DNA of 64,000 nt, taken from Malachius bipustulatus. Lineage: Eukaryota > Arthropoda > Insecta > Coleoptera > Melyridae. Of this stretch, positions 34,848 to 46,879 are shown piece by piece. The stretch is taken from assembly GCA_910589415.1 (NCBI GenBank), contig OU342632.1, positions 16,805,507 to 16,869,506 of the forward strand, given 5' to 3'. Every line of letters starts with the position of its first letter. Position 1 is the stretch's first letter. Below the pieces are notes generated by a model, which saw only the letters and a program-made list of their open reading frames with translations, did no database searches and was not told where the DNA came from. The translations under genes were made by a program, and so were the position numbers.

Positions 34848-35981
34848 ACAGGGTGATTCATTATAATGTCGCCCCCCTTTAACTTTGTTATTTCATGTGT
34901 CCCAAAAAAATTAAAAGTGGGGTTATGTAGGTGCTAAAAAAGACTTTTTTATACGTGTAACAAAAATTTGAAAGTAGATCAGTATACAGGGAAAACCAAA
35001 AATTTCATTTTTTTTTCAATGGATCACCCTATATATGAATTTATTTTTCGTTGTGGGAAAATTTTTGTGGGAGTAAGATATCCACAAGGAGTGGTCTGGT
35101 ATTGCACTTGAGCAAAATCGGCCGAGCCGTTTCAAAATGGCAGTCATTTGAATTTTCGGAAAATTTCCATTTTTTTGAGCCCCCGTATGAGCAAGATGGC
35201 AAAAAAACTTTGAAATAAAATTAACAGGATTTGAAGAAAATTATTGGAAATTTGAGTTAATTCAATAAAATTAGCATATTTTCCATTAATAAGCCAGTGT
35301 CGTGGGTAGGAAAAAGGGTGAAAATGTGTCAATTCTATAACCGTTTATGAGTCCATTTTTGAAGAAGTTGAACCGAAATTTTCCATTTTTTTTTGCTTTA
35401 ACATATAATTTGATGTCTTAGCTTCAATTCGCCTCGATTATTGTAGCACTTTAAATGAAAAACAAAAAAGTTTTTCGCTTGTGCAAAATTAGCTTGCACT
35501 TATTAAATCGATGAAATGGTTCGCAATTTCTTTTTTATTTTTTTTCACATTCAATTATGAATGGTTCTGAAAATTAGAAGAGCAATCGCAACGACAATTA
35601 AATCACCTACATGCGGGTGAAAAAAGTATTCAAATTGGTCTTTTAATAACTAAGATATGACTAGTTTAAAAAATAAAATGTGTAGGTGTATATGTAATAG
35701 GTACCTGACGTATTACATATACCTATCTACGCGATCAACACTACAAACTCGAAGCCCACCGTGGTTCAGTTCATTACACCAATGTTTAGTAAACTGTTGG
35801 TGTGGGTTCGAAACCACGAGATGATACCATTCTTTTTTTTTTTGGTAGGTAGGTGGAGTTTTCCCAAAAAAAAAATCGGATTATTTTTTCATTATATTCA
35901 TTATAAAAAAAAATAGGAAGAAAATATTTATTATTGAATCGCATAAAAATACACTATTTCTGCGATTGATGCGCAAGAAGG
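34848..35981 (-). mobile_element. Element Z, reversed and rearranged fragment
   Basis: On the minus strand, 35,045-35,330 matches the Z body (GCAATACCAGACCACTCC, ACCCACGACACTGGCTTATT). The last 48 bp (35,934-35,981) are the Z 5' end, ending GAAGG followed by TTTTT, as in the other copies. Between them is unrelated sequence including a tRNA-like segment. The left edge begins with a CAGGGTGATTCATTATAATG end at 34,850 and a TGGATCACCCTATA at 35,020, possibly a separate small MITE. Confidence 0.6.
35754..35823 (+). tRNA. tRNA-derived sequence (SINE head or pseudo-tRNA)
   Basis: It has the two pol III promoter boxes at tRNA-like spacing: an A-box-like TGGTTCAGTTCATTACACC and a perfect B box GGGTTCGAAACC inside a GTGG/CCAC T-arm. 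A T-run follows about 15 bp downstream and could terminate pol III transcription. The acceptor stem does not pair well and no clear anticodon arm is seen, so a functional tRNA is unlikely. Confidence 0.45.
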
Positions 35982-38139
35982 TTTTTAATGATGTTGAATT
36001 AAAATTTACTTTCTACAGCGTAAACAATGAACAGGGGATCTGATGTTATAAGTACTTATAAGACTTTATATGGTGCGCTTTGGCTCTAAGTAAAGTGTCT
36101 TGGCACTTTGTATCGAGTTACAGGATCGCGAGGGACGTATACGTTCTACGCCCATAGTTTGCATCCTCGTTTCTTAACCAAGATTTCAGGCGTTCAAAAG
36201 AACCGCAGTCTATCTTCCCCATGAATTAAGTAACAGAGGGATTTACGTTGTAAAGCTGCCCAGAAATACTGTTAAGTTTCTCTCAGTCAAAATGATTCTT
36301 CCAAATTGAAGTAATCTTCACTTTAAAATTCAATTAACTTCGGTCAATTTCCAGGTTTTTCTACGTTAAACGCTGGTTGTGGGTCGATCGGATCTCTTAA
36401 GCTATTATATCTTTTCCGTCTTTTTGCTTTTTGATTGTCGATTATCCAGGATCTCCTGTAACTGTTATTTGTGATTGTTAACGTTTACTGGGCACCCCTC
36501 AGCCGTACTTGACTTTTATTATTCGGCATAACGCGATTAGGGATCCGTGCTTCGTTTCATTCTTCTTCATATGACTCAAGTCTTATAAACCTGGGAATAA
36601 TTCATTAATAATTACTGTTCAATGAAATGCTGTGTATCAGTTTACAATGAATTAGAGATATTAAGAATAGGTGTGTAATCCCAGGCGCATAAAAATTTCT
36701 GTTAAAAGAGTATGCTGGTACTTCTTGCAGTTTCATACATGTCAGAGGCCAAGTAAGGTCAGAGCTTGCATTGTCTATATCTCTGCGTTCTAGAACTTGA
36801 ATATGTGAAGTTTTCGATTATTATATTGTTAAGTGTGAGTGTGCATGTGCGTGTGTGAAAGGTTGAGTTGGCCTCGAACATGGTTATTTCTGGCTAATGC
36901 ACAGAATATTTTAATAATCAGTTGGAATCAGGCTAATTCATTGATGAAATAACTTTAAGTCCCTATATTAGAGAGGATTAGATAGGTACCCGAATGGAAA
37001 TAAAAAAAGCCTCAACCAAGGCTTTATAAATTTCAAAATCTGCTATGGCAAGCATATAGGTATGTGAGGGATTTTGACCTGGTATCAACTTTTTATTGTA
37101 TAGCTTGGAGTAGCTTTCGAGTGACTTGTGTATTTTTCATACACTAAAAATATGTGACTCAATGAGATGAAACATAATACATAATTTGGACAAAGTGGGT
37201 TGTCAGTAATATCAATCATATTCAAGTATATCTTCCATACTGAACCTTTAGTCTGCGAATACCATGGACGTGGAAAATCGACTGCAGTGCCGATATGGTA
37301 TAACTGGTGGGAAACTGACTATGAAGCAACGCATACTGATTATTATTAGAATTATTTACAAATTGAGCCCACTCACTTTTCAATTTGTTGGAGTCTATGC
37401 TCAAAAGGAACAAAGTAATATCTGAAAGTTCAGTAGTCTCCTCTTCCTCGCCGATACTGCCTCTTTCGCACGTAAAGCTACTATTTAATTACAGACGATG
37501 CCAGAATGACCCTCAGCTCATATTAAGTAGAGATTATTTCTAAAAACTTTCTGCAAAAGATAAATTTCCAATATATCTACAATTAAATAATTTTTCAAAT
37601 TTTAATTTAGGGTCTTTCTAATGCTTGTAGAACTGACCTTACGTTTGCAGTAAGCCCATTCTAAAACAGTAGCCTTACTTTTTTTCACAGGGAGATAACT
37701 AGAATCTGATAGGTCAGGTCAGTTTTCATTGTTATAAAAAAAGCCATGGATTTTGTAGAACACCAACACCCACGAGGGGTGTGGATACAGCAACGGCATA
37801 AAAAAGTTTATTCTTTAGAGATGAATACCTCGAGAAAATTAGTTTTCTGAGCTTATGCCAGTGAAGACTTATCTACTCATCAAGTACTACCGATTCCCAA
37901 AATTAACAACAAATTTAACTGGAAGCTAATCTTATGGACGCTGTATTGTTTTTCCATGACATTCGGTATTAAAAAAATCAACTTAACAAAAAAATCTATA
38001 AATTTTTTTTTTCATAATTTCCTTCTTTTTTCGCAAAAAAATATTTTTTTTAATAATTCCTTCAGTTTGACATCATATTGTAAGCTTTATCTTTTTGGTG
38101 AATTATTTCTGCTTATGACGTCATTTAATGAAGATAATT
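35982..38139. other. Mostly single-copy sequence, no gene recognised
   Basis: 36,000-36,650 is less AT-rich than its surroundings and has no repeat features. It could be conserved non-coding DNA, but no frame, splice structure or domain is recognised. The frame at 37,222-37,413 (minus) is not supported. Confidence 0.4.
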
Positions 38140-38527
38140 TCTTCTTTTTTTTCTAAAATGGAAATTTTATTTATTTTTAGAATTTTATAGATTTTTGGTA
38201 AAATTGATTTTTTTGATTTAACGAATGACATGACAAAGCACTATGGCGACCATAAGAAAATAAAAAGCTGACTATGAATACTCTGGAATCTATGAAAGTT
38301 TTTTAAATGTCAGACATAATAAAAAAGATATGGCCAAAATAAGAATCGTAATTTTTCAGTTTTTTCAGCATATTTCATTAATGGCTGAATTTTTCAATAA
38401 TTTAGTTTCCGATTCCCAATACATATAAGCATGAAATTGCGCAACTTTTCTCTCAATTACCCGACCTCCTATGTCCCTCCGACCTCCGAGATCCCCATGT
38501 ACCGCAAGTTATCTCGGACACCTGTAT
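38140..38527. repeat. Degenerate half copy of the 52,162 palindrome family
   Basis: It shares GGCGACCATAAGAAAA, CTGACTATGAATACTCTGG, TTTTTCAGTTTTTTCAGCATATTTCA and GCGCAACTTTTCTCTC with the right arm of 52,162-53,160 and ends CACCTGTATA. The partner arm is missing. Confidence 0.6.
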
Positions 38528-39190
38528 AATTATATACAACGTAACATAATATCATAAAAGTTATCCCGCAGGACTTGGAAGGTTACAATTATAGGTATAA
38601 TATATTATTCGCTCGGCTCTCATTTTAAAGTAAAAGCTAGCTTTCATGACTAGATATAAAAATATTAGATTGCCTCGTACTTAAATAAAAATGATTTAAC
38701 ACCTTATTTTGACACCTTATATGTAAACGTGACACACACACGAGAGAAAAATTTATGACAAACCACTTTATCTAATTGTAATACCAATTACCTGTAAGTA
38801 CTAATAATACCACTGAAATTAGATAAATTACCATTTAAGTCGCTTCAACAAATTATATTATTAAAAAAATAGACCTTTTTAATCTCTTTAGGTGGATAAT
38901 AATAATTATGCCTACACTTTTAGTCAAATGAATGTGTGAGAGCTGCCCGTTCTCGTAAAATATGTACATTTATTCGTAAAATAGTATTTGTTCTGATAGC
39001 AGATGAATTACCCAGGTAAATCAATAAACAGTACGTACTATACTTCCTTATTATTAGAACGGCTATTTAATGTTCAGTTTATGTATGTTTAGTTATACGT
39101 TAATGTAAATTACACATAAGTATTCATACATAATGTGGCTAAATGCATCGAGGTACCTATATTTTCATATTAATTATATGAAAAACACAT
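38528..39190. other. AT-rich sequence, nothing recognised
   Basis: No repeat ends or coding signal seen. Confidence 0.35.
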
Positions 39191-40010
39191 TAGTAGAGTG
39201 CCAATCTAGCAATAAGTTGTCACCCTGTGGGCCTTTTAGTGTACAAGGCTGAAATTTTCAGGAATCGTAGTTTATGGCCTAAATAACTCAAATCCGAAGT
39301 CGTCAAAAAATCGTCCTGTGCAAAAAGGCACTATTCAAAATTTTCGACTTTTTTTACAGGATGTGGTAGTTCATAAGTGCAACTTTGTCGTGCCAATTTT
39401 TCAAAATGTTATCTGTGATGGTTAAGTTAGGAAAAAATCAAAACCGTTTCAGAAAAGCATTGCGCAAATGGGCCCATCGTAACTTTAAACAGCGATATCT
39501 CGCTTCGGTTTACGGCAAAAACTGCCTGCTCGGACTACTTTTTTCCACTTAACAACGCCTATCTCAAAAACGAAGCTCTTAATCGAAAATAGCATATCTT
39601 TAAAAATTATTCCCTGATCATTTCTGATTCCCACGGTGTCGTTTTTATATTTTTATCTTTAATAATAAACTAGCAATAAATATAAATGTTAAACGATGCT
39701 AAAATGTGAATTGTGTCTGCCGCATCAAACCACTGGGAAACGTCGCTCACCCTCCCTCGCTTCTCCATGCCCCTCACCTTTGGTTCAGCGGTCTGCATGC
39801 CGAGAATTTAAATCAAACGCCCGCTCTAATAGGATACTATTTATTAGATATTAATTTTAATAATAATTATAGAAGTCAACAATGTATTATACAAATACAA
39901 AATGCAAAGTAGGTATGCCAATAAAGTTATCCCTGATTTTTTAATTAATAAGGAATTCCTGCATGTGCATGACCAGATATTGCAGTATGTATTATTATTT
40001 AGACACCTAA

Positions 40011-40036
40011 ATACCTACCTACCTACCTACCTACCT
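40011..40036. repeat. CTAC microsatellite
   Basis: A (CTAC)n tract in the left arm of the big palindrome. The right arm carries the complementary GTAG tract at about 40,900-40,925, and another ACCTACCT tract lies at about 41,400. Confidence 0.85.
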
Positions 40037-40150
40037 CGTAAATATTTCTTGCAAAAATAGGAACAATAACAAACCTCTAAGATAAAAAAAATAACGTAAT
40101 CATGAACTCATTTTGGATATTTTACATTTTTTATTTTAGTAGTATTATTA

Positions 40151-40804
40151 TGTTAAGCAGTATTATTATTTACACACCTAAACTAAATTTTATCTTCCCC
40201 AAGTACCTTGCAGGTCCATACCTACAAATTTTAGCGGAAGGCGAAAAGTTTTGAATGTTCTTACACTTTACAATACAATCGTTTCAACCAACCAGGTAAA
40301 AATGTCACCTGCTAATAATGTAAATTTTTATGGGTGTAATATAACTTTATAGAGCTTTAAAGAGGCTCATAGTTAGCCACCTACATTTTCGCCTGCAAAT
40401 ACTATAAAATTCATACTGCAGGTAGGTAGGTACTAACTACTTTTTCTTGGAACTGCTTCTTGGTGCCGTTCTGCTTTCTGCCAGGTATTCTAATTTCAAA
40501 CTAATAAAGAGTATTTTTTTTTAGATTGTATTGCAAAATGGTCAGTTGCAAAAAAAATAAAATCACCTGTATAGGTTCTTTGTCGATGTATGGGTCAGAA
40601 ATCTTGCCGAAATGTAATTACTGAGGCTCCTTCGAAAGAATCAATCATAAGACAGAAGAATTTCGAAGAGGATGGTGACGACAACGAATAAAAGAAAAAA
40701 TTGAAGCTGCTGCCATTTAGGTATTTGTACATATTATTAGGTATACCTACTTATTGTTGGTTTTGAAAAAGGTATAAGGTTTCGATCTTTTGATCACTTG
40801 AACA
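40151..40804. other. Loop of the large palindrome
   Basis: The unpaired sequence between the two inner arms. It contains several TAGGTA runs and a short frame from ATG 40,548 (MVSCKKN...), interrupted by stops. No domain is recognised with confidence. Confidence 0.4.
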
Positions 40805-41138
40805 AAAAATGTAAAATATCCAAAATGAGTTCGTGATTACGTTATTTTTTTTATCTTAGAGGTTTGTTATTATTCCTATTTTTGCAAGAAATATTTACGA
40901 GGTAGGTAGGTAGGTTAGGTAGGTATTTAGGTGTCTAAATAATAATTAGGTTGTCCAAGATGCTGTCAAAATGGATTCAATATGGCCGCCTGTAGAACTG
41001 AACAGCTGTTATTGAAAGTGGTGTGGATTATTAAGATAACATTATTTGTTTATTTCTTTTTTATATACTTAAAAGTTGAAGCCTTTTAAAAGGTCATATA
41101 CAATCTCTTATTCCCTATTAAATTGGTTTTGGGTTAAA

Positions 41139-41663
41139 AATGCCTACCGCCTGCTGTTGTGTTGTAATAAAGTGTGGAATCCGTGGAGATCGCGATCTTT
41201 TGAATTTTTATAAAATACCAACAGAACTGCATTTTGAGCATCGCAAAGATCTCAATGAACTTTCTAAAAAAGACGTGTGAAATGGCTTCAAGCAATTAGA
41301 AGATCTGATTTATCAGAAACAACCTAATATGCCAGGGTTTGCAGCAAACATTTTTTGTCTGGTAAGCTGATACTGATACGTATTTATGTAATAATTATGT
41401 ACCTACCTACCTACCTACCTAACTGGATATTTTTTCCTGTAGATGTAAATGCAATGTTATAACGATGATAAAAAAAGTACTCTGTTCACTTCAAATTCTT
41501 GATTTCCATATTTAAATTTTAGGAAAACCATCAGCATTAGTTGATGAAAATTGAAAACGATCCTGACAGGTTTCCTTCTTTGGCCATGGTATATAATAAC
41601 TCAGATGTTGCTTTAAAAAGGGCTAAAGATGATCTGCTCAGAAAGAATACAATACAGAGTTGA
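41139..41663 (+). pseudogene. THAP zinc-finger protein of a DNA transposon, broken
   Basis: THAP domains bind the transposon's DNA ends or target genes. From ATG 41,139 the frame gives MPTACCCVVIKCG, then LLNFYKIPT with the invariant Pro. A frameshift in an A-run near 41,268 is followed by KWLQAIRRSDL (the invariant Trp), a TAA stop, and YARVCSKHFLSG with the Cys-x2-His end of the C2CH finger (TGC 41,340). A consensus intron (GTAAGC at 41,362 to AG at 41,522, phase 1) then joins to GKPSALVDE, a typical continuation of transposon THAP proteins. A further frame change gives NDPDRFPSLAM and an end at 41,663. All THAP landmarks are visible but one frameshift, one stop and a later frame change disable it. 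No catalytic domain remains. Confidence 0.75.
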
Positions 41664-42055
41664 CAAAAGAAGAAAAAGTTCAAAATGAGAGTATTTCGGA
41701 GGTACTTAATTTGTGATATTTTTTGAGTTTATTTATTTATTAATTTCGTTAACTTGAGAGTTTTTATGTCCTACCTAGGTGACAAATCATGGAGAGTCCT
41801 CCAGTAGTGCTGTCGCCAATCTGCAAGATGATGCTGCTGGCAGAAAGTGATAAAACAGATTCAAACCATCTCTGTTCTGTACAGGAGACGACATAACACA
41901 AATGTTACCTACTGCCTCTACTACTGTCTTCTAGTGGCCTAGATATTCAGGGTTGGTGCCCTTTTCTTTTTACGAAAGTTTTTTTTAATTGTTAAATATT
42001 TATCTGTTATTTTATTCCAACTTAATTTAATTATGACTTGAAGTTGCGTTAAAAA

Positions 42056-42215
42056 CCTTTCGCACATCAATCTCATAAATACAGTATTCTTATGCGTTCA
42101 TTCAATTTTGAATACTTTCACCGTTTTTTAAATTGGCTTCCTGAATGTTTTAGTGACACGATCATATTATAGTACTAGTATTATTAAAGTTACCTACTGT
42201 AAAAATTTCAGTCTC
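42056..42215 (+). repeat. Degraded 5' end of element Z
   Basis: AAAAA followed by CCTTTCGCACATCAATCTC, then a diverged TATTCTTATGCG..TTGAATACTTTCACCG. This aligns with the first 120 bp of Z. It lies inside the THAP/SWIM element, with no Z 3' end. Confidence 0.6.
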
Positions 42216-42606
42216 CAATAAATTAATATATAAAATAATAATTGTGTTGTTATAAAACGGTAATTTTATTGACAACTTTGTAATGAGCACCAGCTTATGT
42301 TACAATAAAGTATATTAAGTTCATTATAATAAATAAAATGTATGTTTCTGAAGTTGTTGATTTTTTCTACAATTGATATGTTATCCCCATGCTGAAGCTA
42401 TTATGAAGTTTCACAAACTCAAAATAATTCTTAAAAACATTTATCAAGATTATAATAAAGGTTTAAAAACACAAGTATAAAAGATATACCTATAAGATTT
42501 ATAATAGTACTATTTATAATAAGTAAAATTAGTTAATAATGTAAGGGACTATGGTAGGAGTGATAATGGTGATTGACCTTCAATGGCAGGAATTTCGTCA
42601 ACAGAA

Positions 42607-43241
42607 TTAAGACGGCTTTTCTACATTGGATTTTTTATTTAATTCCATTTCACTAAGCCGAACAATTGGAACTTCTGATATTTTTGTAACGTTCCATGCT
42701 GCCGCAGCATCTGTTGTACACGATGAGATGGTTTTTGTTCTGTGATTATGCTCCACTGTGAACAGCAAAGCAGCAACATGACTACAAACTTCAGAGAGCC
42801 CAGCCATGCAGGTGCAATGGCCACAATTTATGACACCGTCTTCTTCACAGATAATTCAAGCAAGCAAGGCGGTTTGTTCATTCGTTGAGAATGTTTTACC
42901 CTAAACAAAAAACAATACATTAATAAAAACAAGTTAATGATCAAGATATTTTATTGCTATGGGTCATAGGATAGTATTTTCATTTTACCTTTCCAATGAA
43001 GATCACACATGATTAGCAATTTGCTTCAATCCCATTAAATGCAAAAGCCTGCACTTGTAGCGCTTAAACTTTTATAAGCCTTCGTTTGTTCTTTTGTATA
43101 AAAACTGTAAAGGAGCGTGTGGCTCAACACTAAATACGACACGATGTCTGGTGCAGAAACAGGTGGTCCAGGATCCTCTGGAGTTAAGAAAAATGGATCA
43201 ACGCCGTTCAAGATCCTAATTTTTTCTTTATAGCAAACCAT
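42607..43241 (-). pseudogene. SWIM zinc-finger protein, broken
   Basis: Read on the minus strand from 43,241. An N-terminal part contains TPEDPGPPVSAPDIVSYLV and SFYTKEQTKAYKSLSA, then loses frame. A plausible intron (donor GTAAAA, acceptor TTTAG; 42,901-42,988) leads to KHSQRMN and, after a further frame change and an in-frame TGA where Trp is usual, to IICEEDGVINCGHCTCMAGL and SEVCSHVAALLFTVE. That is a SWIM finger (C-x-C...C-x-H). The frame ends at 42,607. Proteins of this type commonly continue into a YqaJ-like exonuclease domain, which is absent here. The protein belongs to the same transposon as the convergent THAP gene, or is a passenger in it. Confidence 0.7.
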
Positions 43242-44539
43242 AATGTCGGAAGCACCACTTTCTAAAGATAACAGGTATAATCATACTTTTCTTAGTAACA
43301 TCACTGTTATTGTAACTGATAAAGCACACACACTTAATAACAGTAAACTTAAGATATAGCTCGATGTTCGAATTGATTATTTCGAAATGTTATAAATAAA
43401 ATAAAACTTCTCTAATTGCCGCGTGCAGACTATTCTGGTTCGATGATTTGCGTTTGTGTTTCTACAGGCCGCCATTTTGACAGTTGAAAGGTCACGTGTT
43501 CTGGACAACCTAATACATACTGCAATATCTGGTCATGCACATGCAGGAATTCCTTAAATAATTAAAAAATCAGGGATAACTTTATTGGCATACCTACTTT
43601 GCATTTTGTATTTGTATAATACATTGTTGACTTTAATAATTATTATTAAAATTAATATCTAATAAAATAGTATCCTATTAGAGCGGGCGTTTGATTTAAA
43701 TTCTCGGCATGCAGACCGCTGAACTAAGGGTGAGGGGCATAGAGAAGCGAGGGAGGGTGAGCGACGTTTCCCAGTGGTTTGATGCGGCAGACACAATTCA
43801 CATTTTAGCATCGTTTAACATTTATATTTATTGCTAGTTTATTATTAAAGATAAAAATATAAAAACGACACCGTGGGAATCAGAAATGATCAGGGAATAA
43901 TTGTTAAAGATATGCTATTTTCGATTAAGAGCTTCGTTTTTGAGATAGGCGTTGTTAAGTGAAAAAAACCTTCTTGCGCATCAATCGCAGAAACAGTGTA
44001 TTTTTATGCGATTCAACTATGAAAATTTTTGCCGCCTTTTAAATTGGCTTTCTTAATTTTTCAATAGTCAGATCGAATTTGCGTAGTGGTTTACTGTGAA
44101 AATTTCATTTCATTTCGTTTGAAAGCGTGCCGTAAAATAGATTTTTACATATAATAAACCAAAAAAAAATTGGCAAAATTTAACAATTTCGTCTCTTGTC
44201 CTATATACCCGCCACTGACTAACTTTAAAAAGTTACAGGCGAGTTCTGAAAACCGAACATTTGAAATTTTAGAGAAATAAACATCATGTAAAAAAATTCG
44301 AAAAACTCCGCCATTTCTCTTATTTGCTTCTTTAAATTTTGGAGAGTTACAAGCTATTAGTGTAGTTGTCTACTCCAAAAATTTCAGGTAAATTCCCTCA
44401 AAAATGTGCTCATAATCAATTAAAGAAATTTAGCCATTTTTACCATTTTCTTACCCACGCCACTAGCTTACTAATGAAAATAATTAAAATTTTATTGCAT
44501 TAATTCAAATTTCAAATCATTTTAGTCCAATCTTGTTAA

Positions 44540-44745
44540 TACAGGTTTGTAGGAGTTTTTATTTTCTGCAATTGGGGTTGGCAGGAGCAGTCATATCTGC
44601 ATGGGTGGTCTCGCCCGAGCCGAGCGCGCTGAAAACGGTGCGCTGGTCTGGTGCTGGTGCTGGTTTTAAATCAAGCAGTCCCGGGTCTGAATATTACATT
44701 CAATCGTTAAGTTATTAAACAAGCCTTTAATTGTCATCCTCATTA
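44540..44745. mobile_element. GC-rich insertion of about 200 bp, unclassified
   Basis: Z copy 1 runs continuously through TCCAATCTTGTTAATTTTG. Here the same sequence is split after GTTAAT by about 200 bp with a GC-rich core (GGTGGTCTCGCCCGAGCCGAG, GTCTGGTGCTGGTGCTGG). It may be a SINE, but no clear pol III boxes or tail are seen. Confidence 0.5.
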
Positions 44746-45835
44746 TTTTGTTGTGAAAAGTTTTCTTTCTATATTGCTTATACAGGGACTAAAAGATAGC
44801 CTTTTTCCCTAAAATTCAAAAAGCCGCCATTTTGAAAGGCTCGATCGATTTTGCTCAAAAAATGCAATACCAGACCACTACTTGTAGATAATATCTTCCT
44901 CCCATAAAAATTTCAGCCTCCTAGATTGAAAACTGCTACCAGAAAACCGTGCCACAGGACCGGATGTTTCGAAATTTTAAAGGACATCCTGTAGAAGTAA
45001 CGCGACTTTTGAAAAAATTTTCAACGAAAATTTAACGTCATCCCGAAGTTTCACAAGAGTAAAAAATTTCTTCCACTAATCTTGAAAGATGAAGCTACTA
45101 GAGCGTTTTTAAAATTTTAGAGAAATTTACATCATGTAAAATAAATTTAAATATCTCCGCCATTTTTGTTATTTGATCCTTGAAATTTGAAGATTAAAGA
45201 GTATTAGTATAGTTGTCTACTGTAAAAATTTTAGTTCAATTCCTTCAAAAATGTGCTCAAAAACTGTTATAGAAATTAAGCCACTTTCACTCTTTTCCTA
45301 CCCACGCCACTGGCTTATTAATGGAAAAAATTAATTTTTTTTTGCATTAACTCAAATTTCAATTAATTTTCTTTCAATCCTGTTAACTTGATGTGAAAGT
45401 TTTTTTGCCATCTTGCTCATACAGGGATTCAAAAAATAGTTAATTTTCCGAAAATTCAAATGGTCGCCATTTTGAAACGGCTCAGCCGATTTTGCTCAAG
45501 TGCAATACCAGACCACTCCTTGTAGACATCTTACTCTCACAAAAATTTCAGCCCCCTAGATTGAAAACTGCGGCCAGAAACCGTGCCTCAAAGTCCGGAT
45601 TTGGGGAACTTTGAAAGGACACCCTGTAGAAGTAACGTGACTTTTGGAATTTTTTTCAACGAAAATCTAAAGTCATTCCTCAGCTTTACAAGAATCCAAA
45701 ATTTCGTTCACTAATCTTGAAATATAAAGCTACAGGAGCGTTTTGAAAATCGAAAAATCGTGATTTTGGAGAAATAAATATATATATAAATATATATTTG
45801 AGCTTTATAACTACCGACTGATTATTAGTTGGGAT

Positions 45836-45851
45836 GTGAGAAAGAGGAAAG

Positions 45852-45883
<32 letters not shown>

Positions 45884-46879
45884 CCAATACCAATATACCA
45901 ATACATGGATGACCTGATAATGGCAATACCAGAGAACGGAAAGGAAGAAATATTGCAAGTGTTCAACTCATACGATGATCACATCAGATTCACTATGGAG
46001 GTAGAAGAGGATAGAGCTGTTCCATTCCTAGACACAAAAGTCATCAGATCCGAAGATAACATCATCAGGCTAGACTGGTACCAGAAGTCAATACACTCAG
46101 GCAGATACGTTCATCAACAGTCATACCATGACATAAAAATGAAGACCAACGTCATACTGGGGCTACGCAATAGGTTGGAACAAATAACACATCCATCGTT
46201 CACATTGGCAGCCAAGAGGAGACTTGAAGGAATATTGTGCCAGAATGGGTATACCAAACAACTTATTAACAGGCTCCTATTTGGAGTGACTAGAAGAACA
46301 ATGACAACTAGGGAAGCTGGGCACGGTGCGACTCCACAGGGCGATGCAACAACGGTAAACAAGTTTATTTCACTTCCTTTTATTCAGGGCTTAACCCAGG
46401 AGATAGAAAAAATCCTAAAAAATATAGACGGTATTAGGATAGCCAAATATAATTTAGTAACTAATAAAAATAATTTTTCTAAACTTAAAGACAGGCTACC
46501 GTTATCTTTGCAATCAGACGTTGTCTACAAAATACCATGTAACAATTGTTTGTCGTTCTATGTGGGTCAGACGTCACAACAACTAAAAAAGCGGATTGTT
46601 GCTCATAAGAGTGATGCTAGATTAAGACCACAGAGGTGTGCTCTTGCCAGCCATGTACACAATGAGAAACACACGATGAATTATGACGAGGTAACAATCC
46701 TAGACCATGAAAGGTGCACATCAAAAAGAATTTTTCTAGAGATGTGTCACATCAGCACATGTGACAATATCATCAACTGTAAGAGTGACATAGATGGTCT
46801 AAGTAACATATATAAATTTTTGCTTTTTTCCGAAAAGAAAAAAAAAAAATATTCGAACATAATAGAGCAAAGTAACTAA
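45836..46879 (+). CDS. Penelope-like RT C-terminus plus GIY-YIG endonuclease
   Basis: Penelope-like elements use an RT fused to a GIY-YIG nuclease that nicks the target. The frame has 347 codons; the first 14 residues are lysine-rich translation of the A-run and not genuine. Genuine sequence starts with the RT catalytic motif YQYMDDLIMA (YMDD at residues 23-26) and the following palm/thumb segment (VPFLDTKVIR; WYQKSIHSGRYVHQQSYH). After a linker, the nuclease begins near 229: VVYKIPCNNCLSFYVGQT (Cys-x2-Cys insert typical of the family), LKKRIVAHKSD with the conserved Arg, and ASHVHNEKH. The candidate catalytic Glu is in RIFLEMCHI (302). The RT fingers and most of the palm are missing, so RT cannot be active. 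The nuclease domain looks uninterrupted. The true ATG is lost. Confidence 0.9.

Larger units (their letters stand above)
40947..43512. mobile_element. THAP/SWIM-bearing DNA transposon, decayed
   Basis: 2.57 kb with imperfect inverted ends of about 50 bp: TAGGTTGTCC and GGACAACCTA, sharing further blocks CTGTCAAAATGG and GCCGCCTGTAGAA. It interrupts the right arm of the large palindrome. The left arm gives the empty site (AATAATAATACATAC as complement), which implies a duplicated TAAT of at most 4 bp. Inside are two convergent broken genes, a plus-strand THAP protein and a minus-strand SWIM zinc-finger protein, one near each end. Most of the middle is non-coding, including a degraded Z 5' end at 42,056, so the copy looks internally deleted. 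Confidence 0.7.

Noticed and set aside
39961..41430. CTAC/GTAG repeats as a possible CRISPR array or telomere-like repeat
   Set aside because: Plain tetranucleotide microsatellites without spacers, in a eukaryotic genome.
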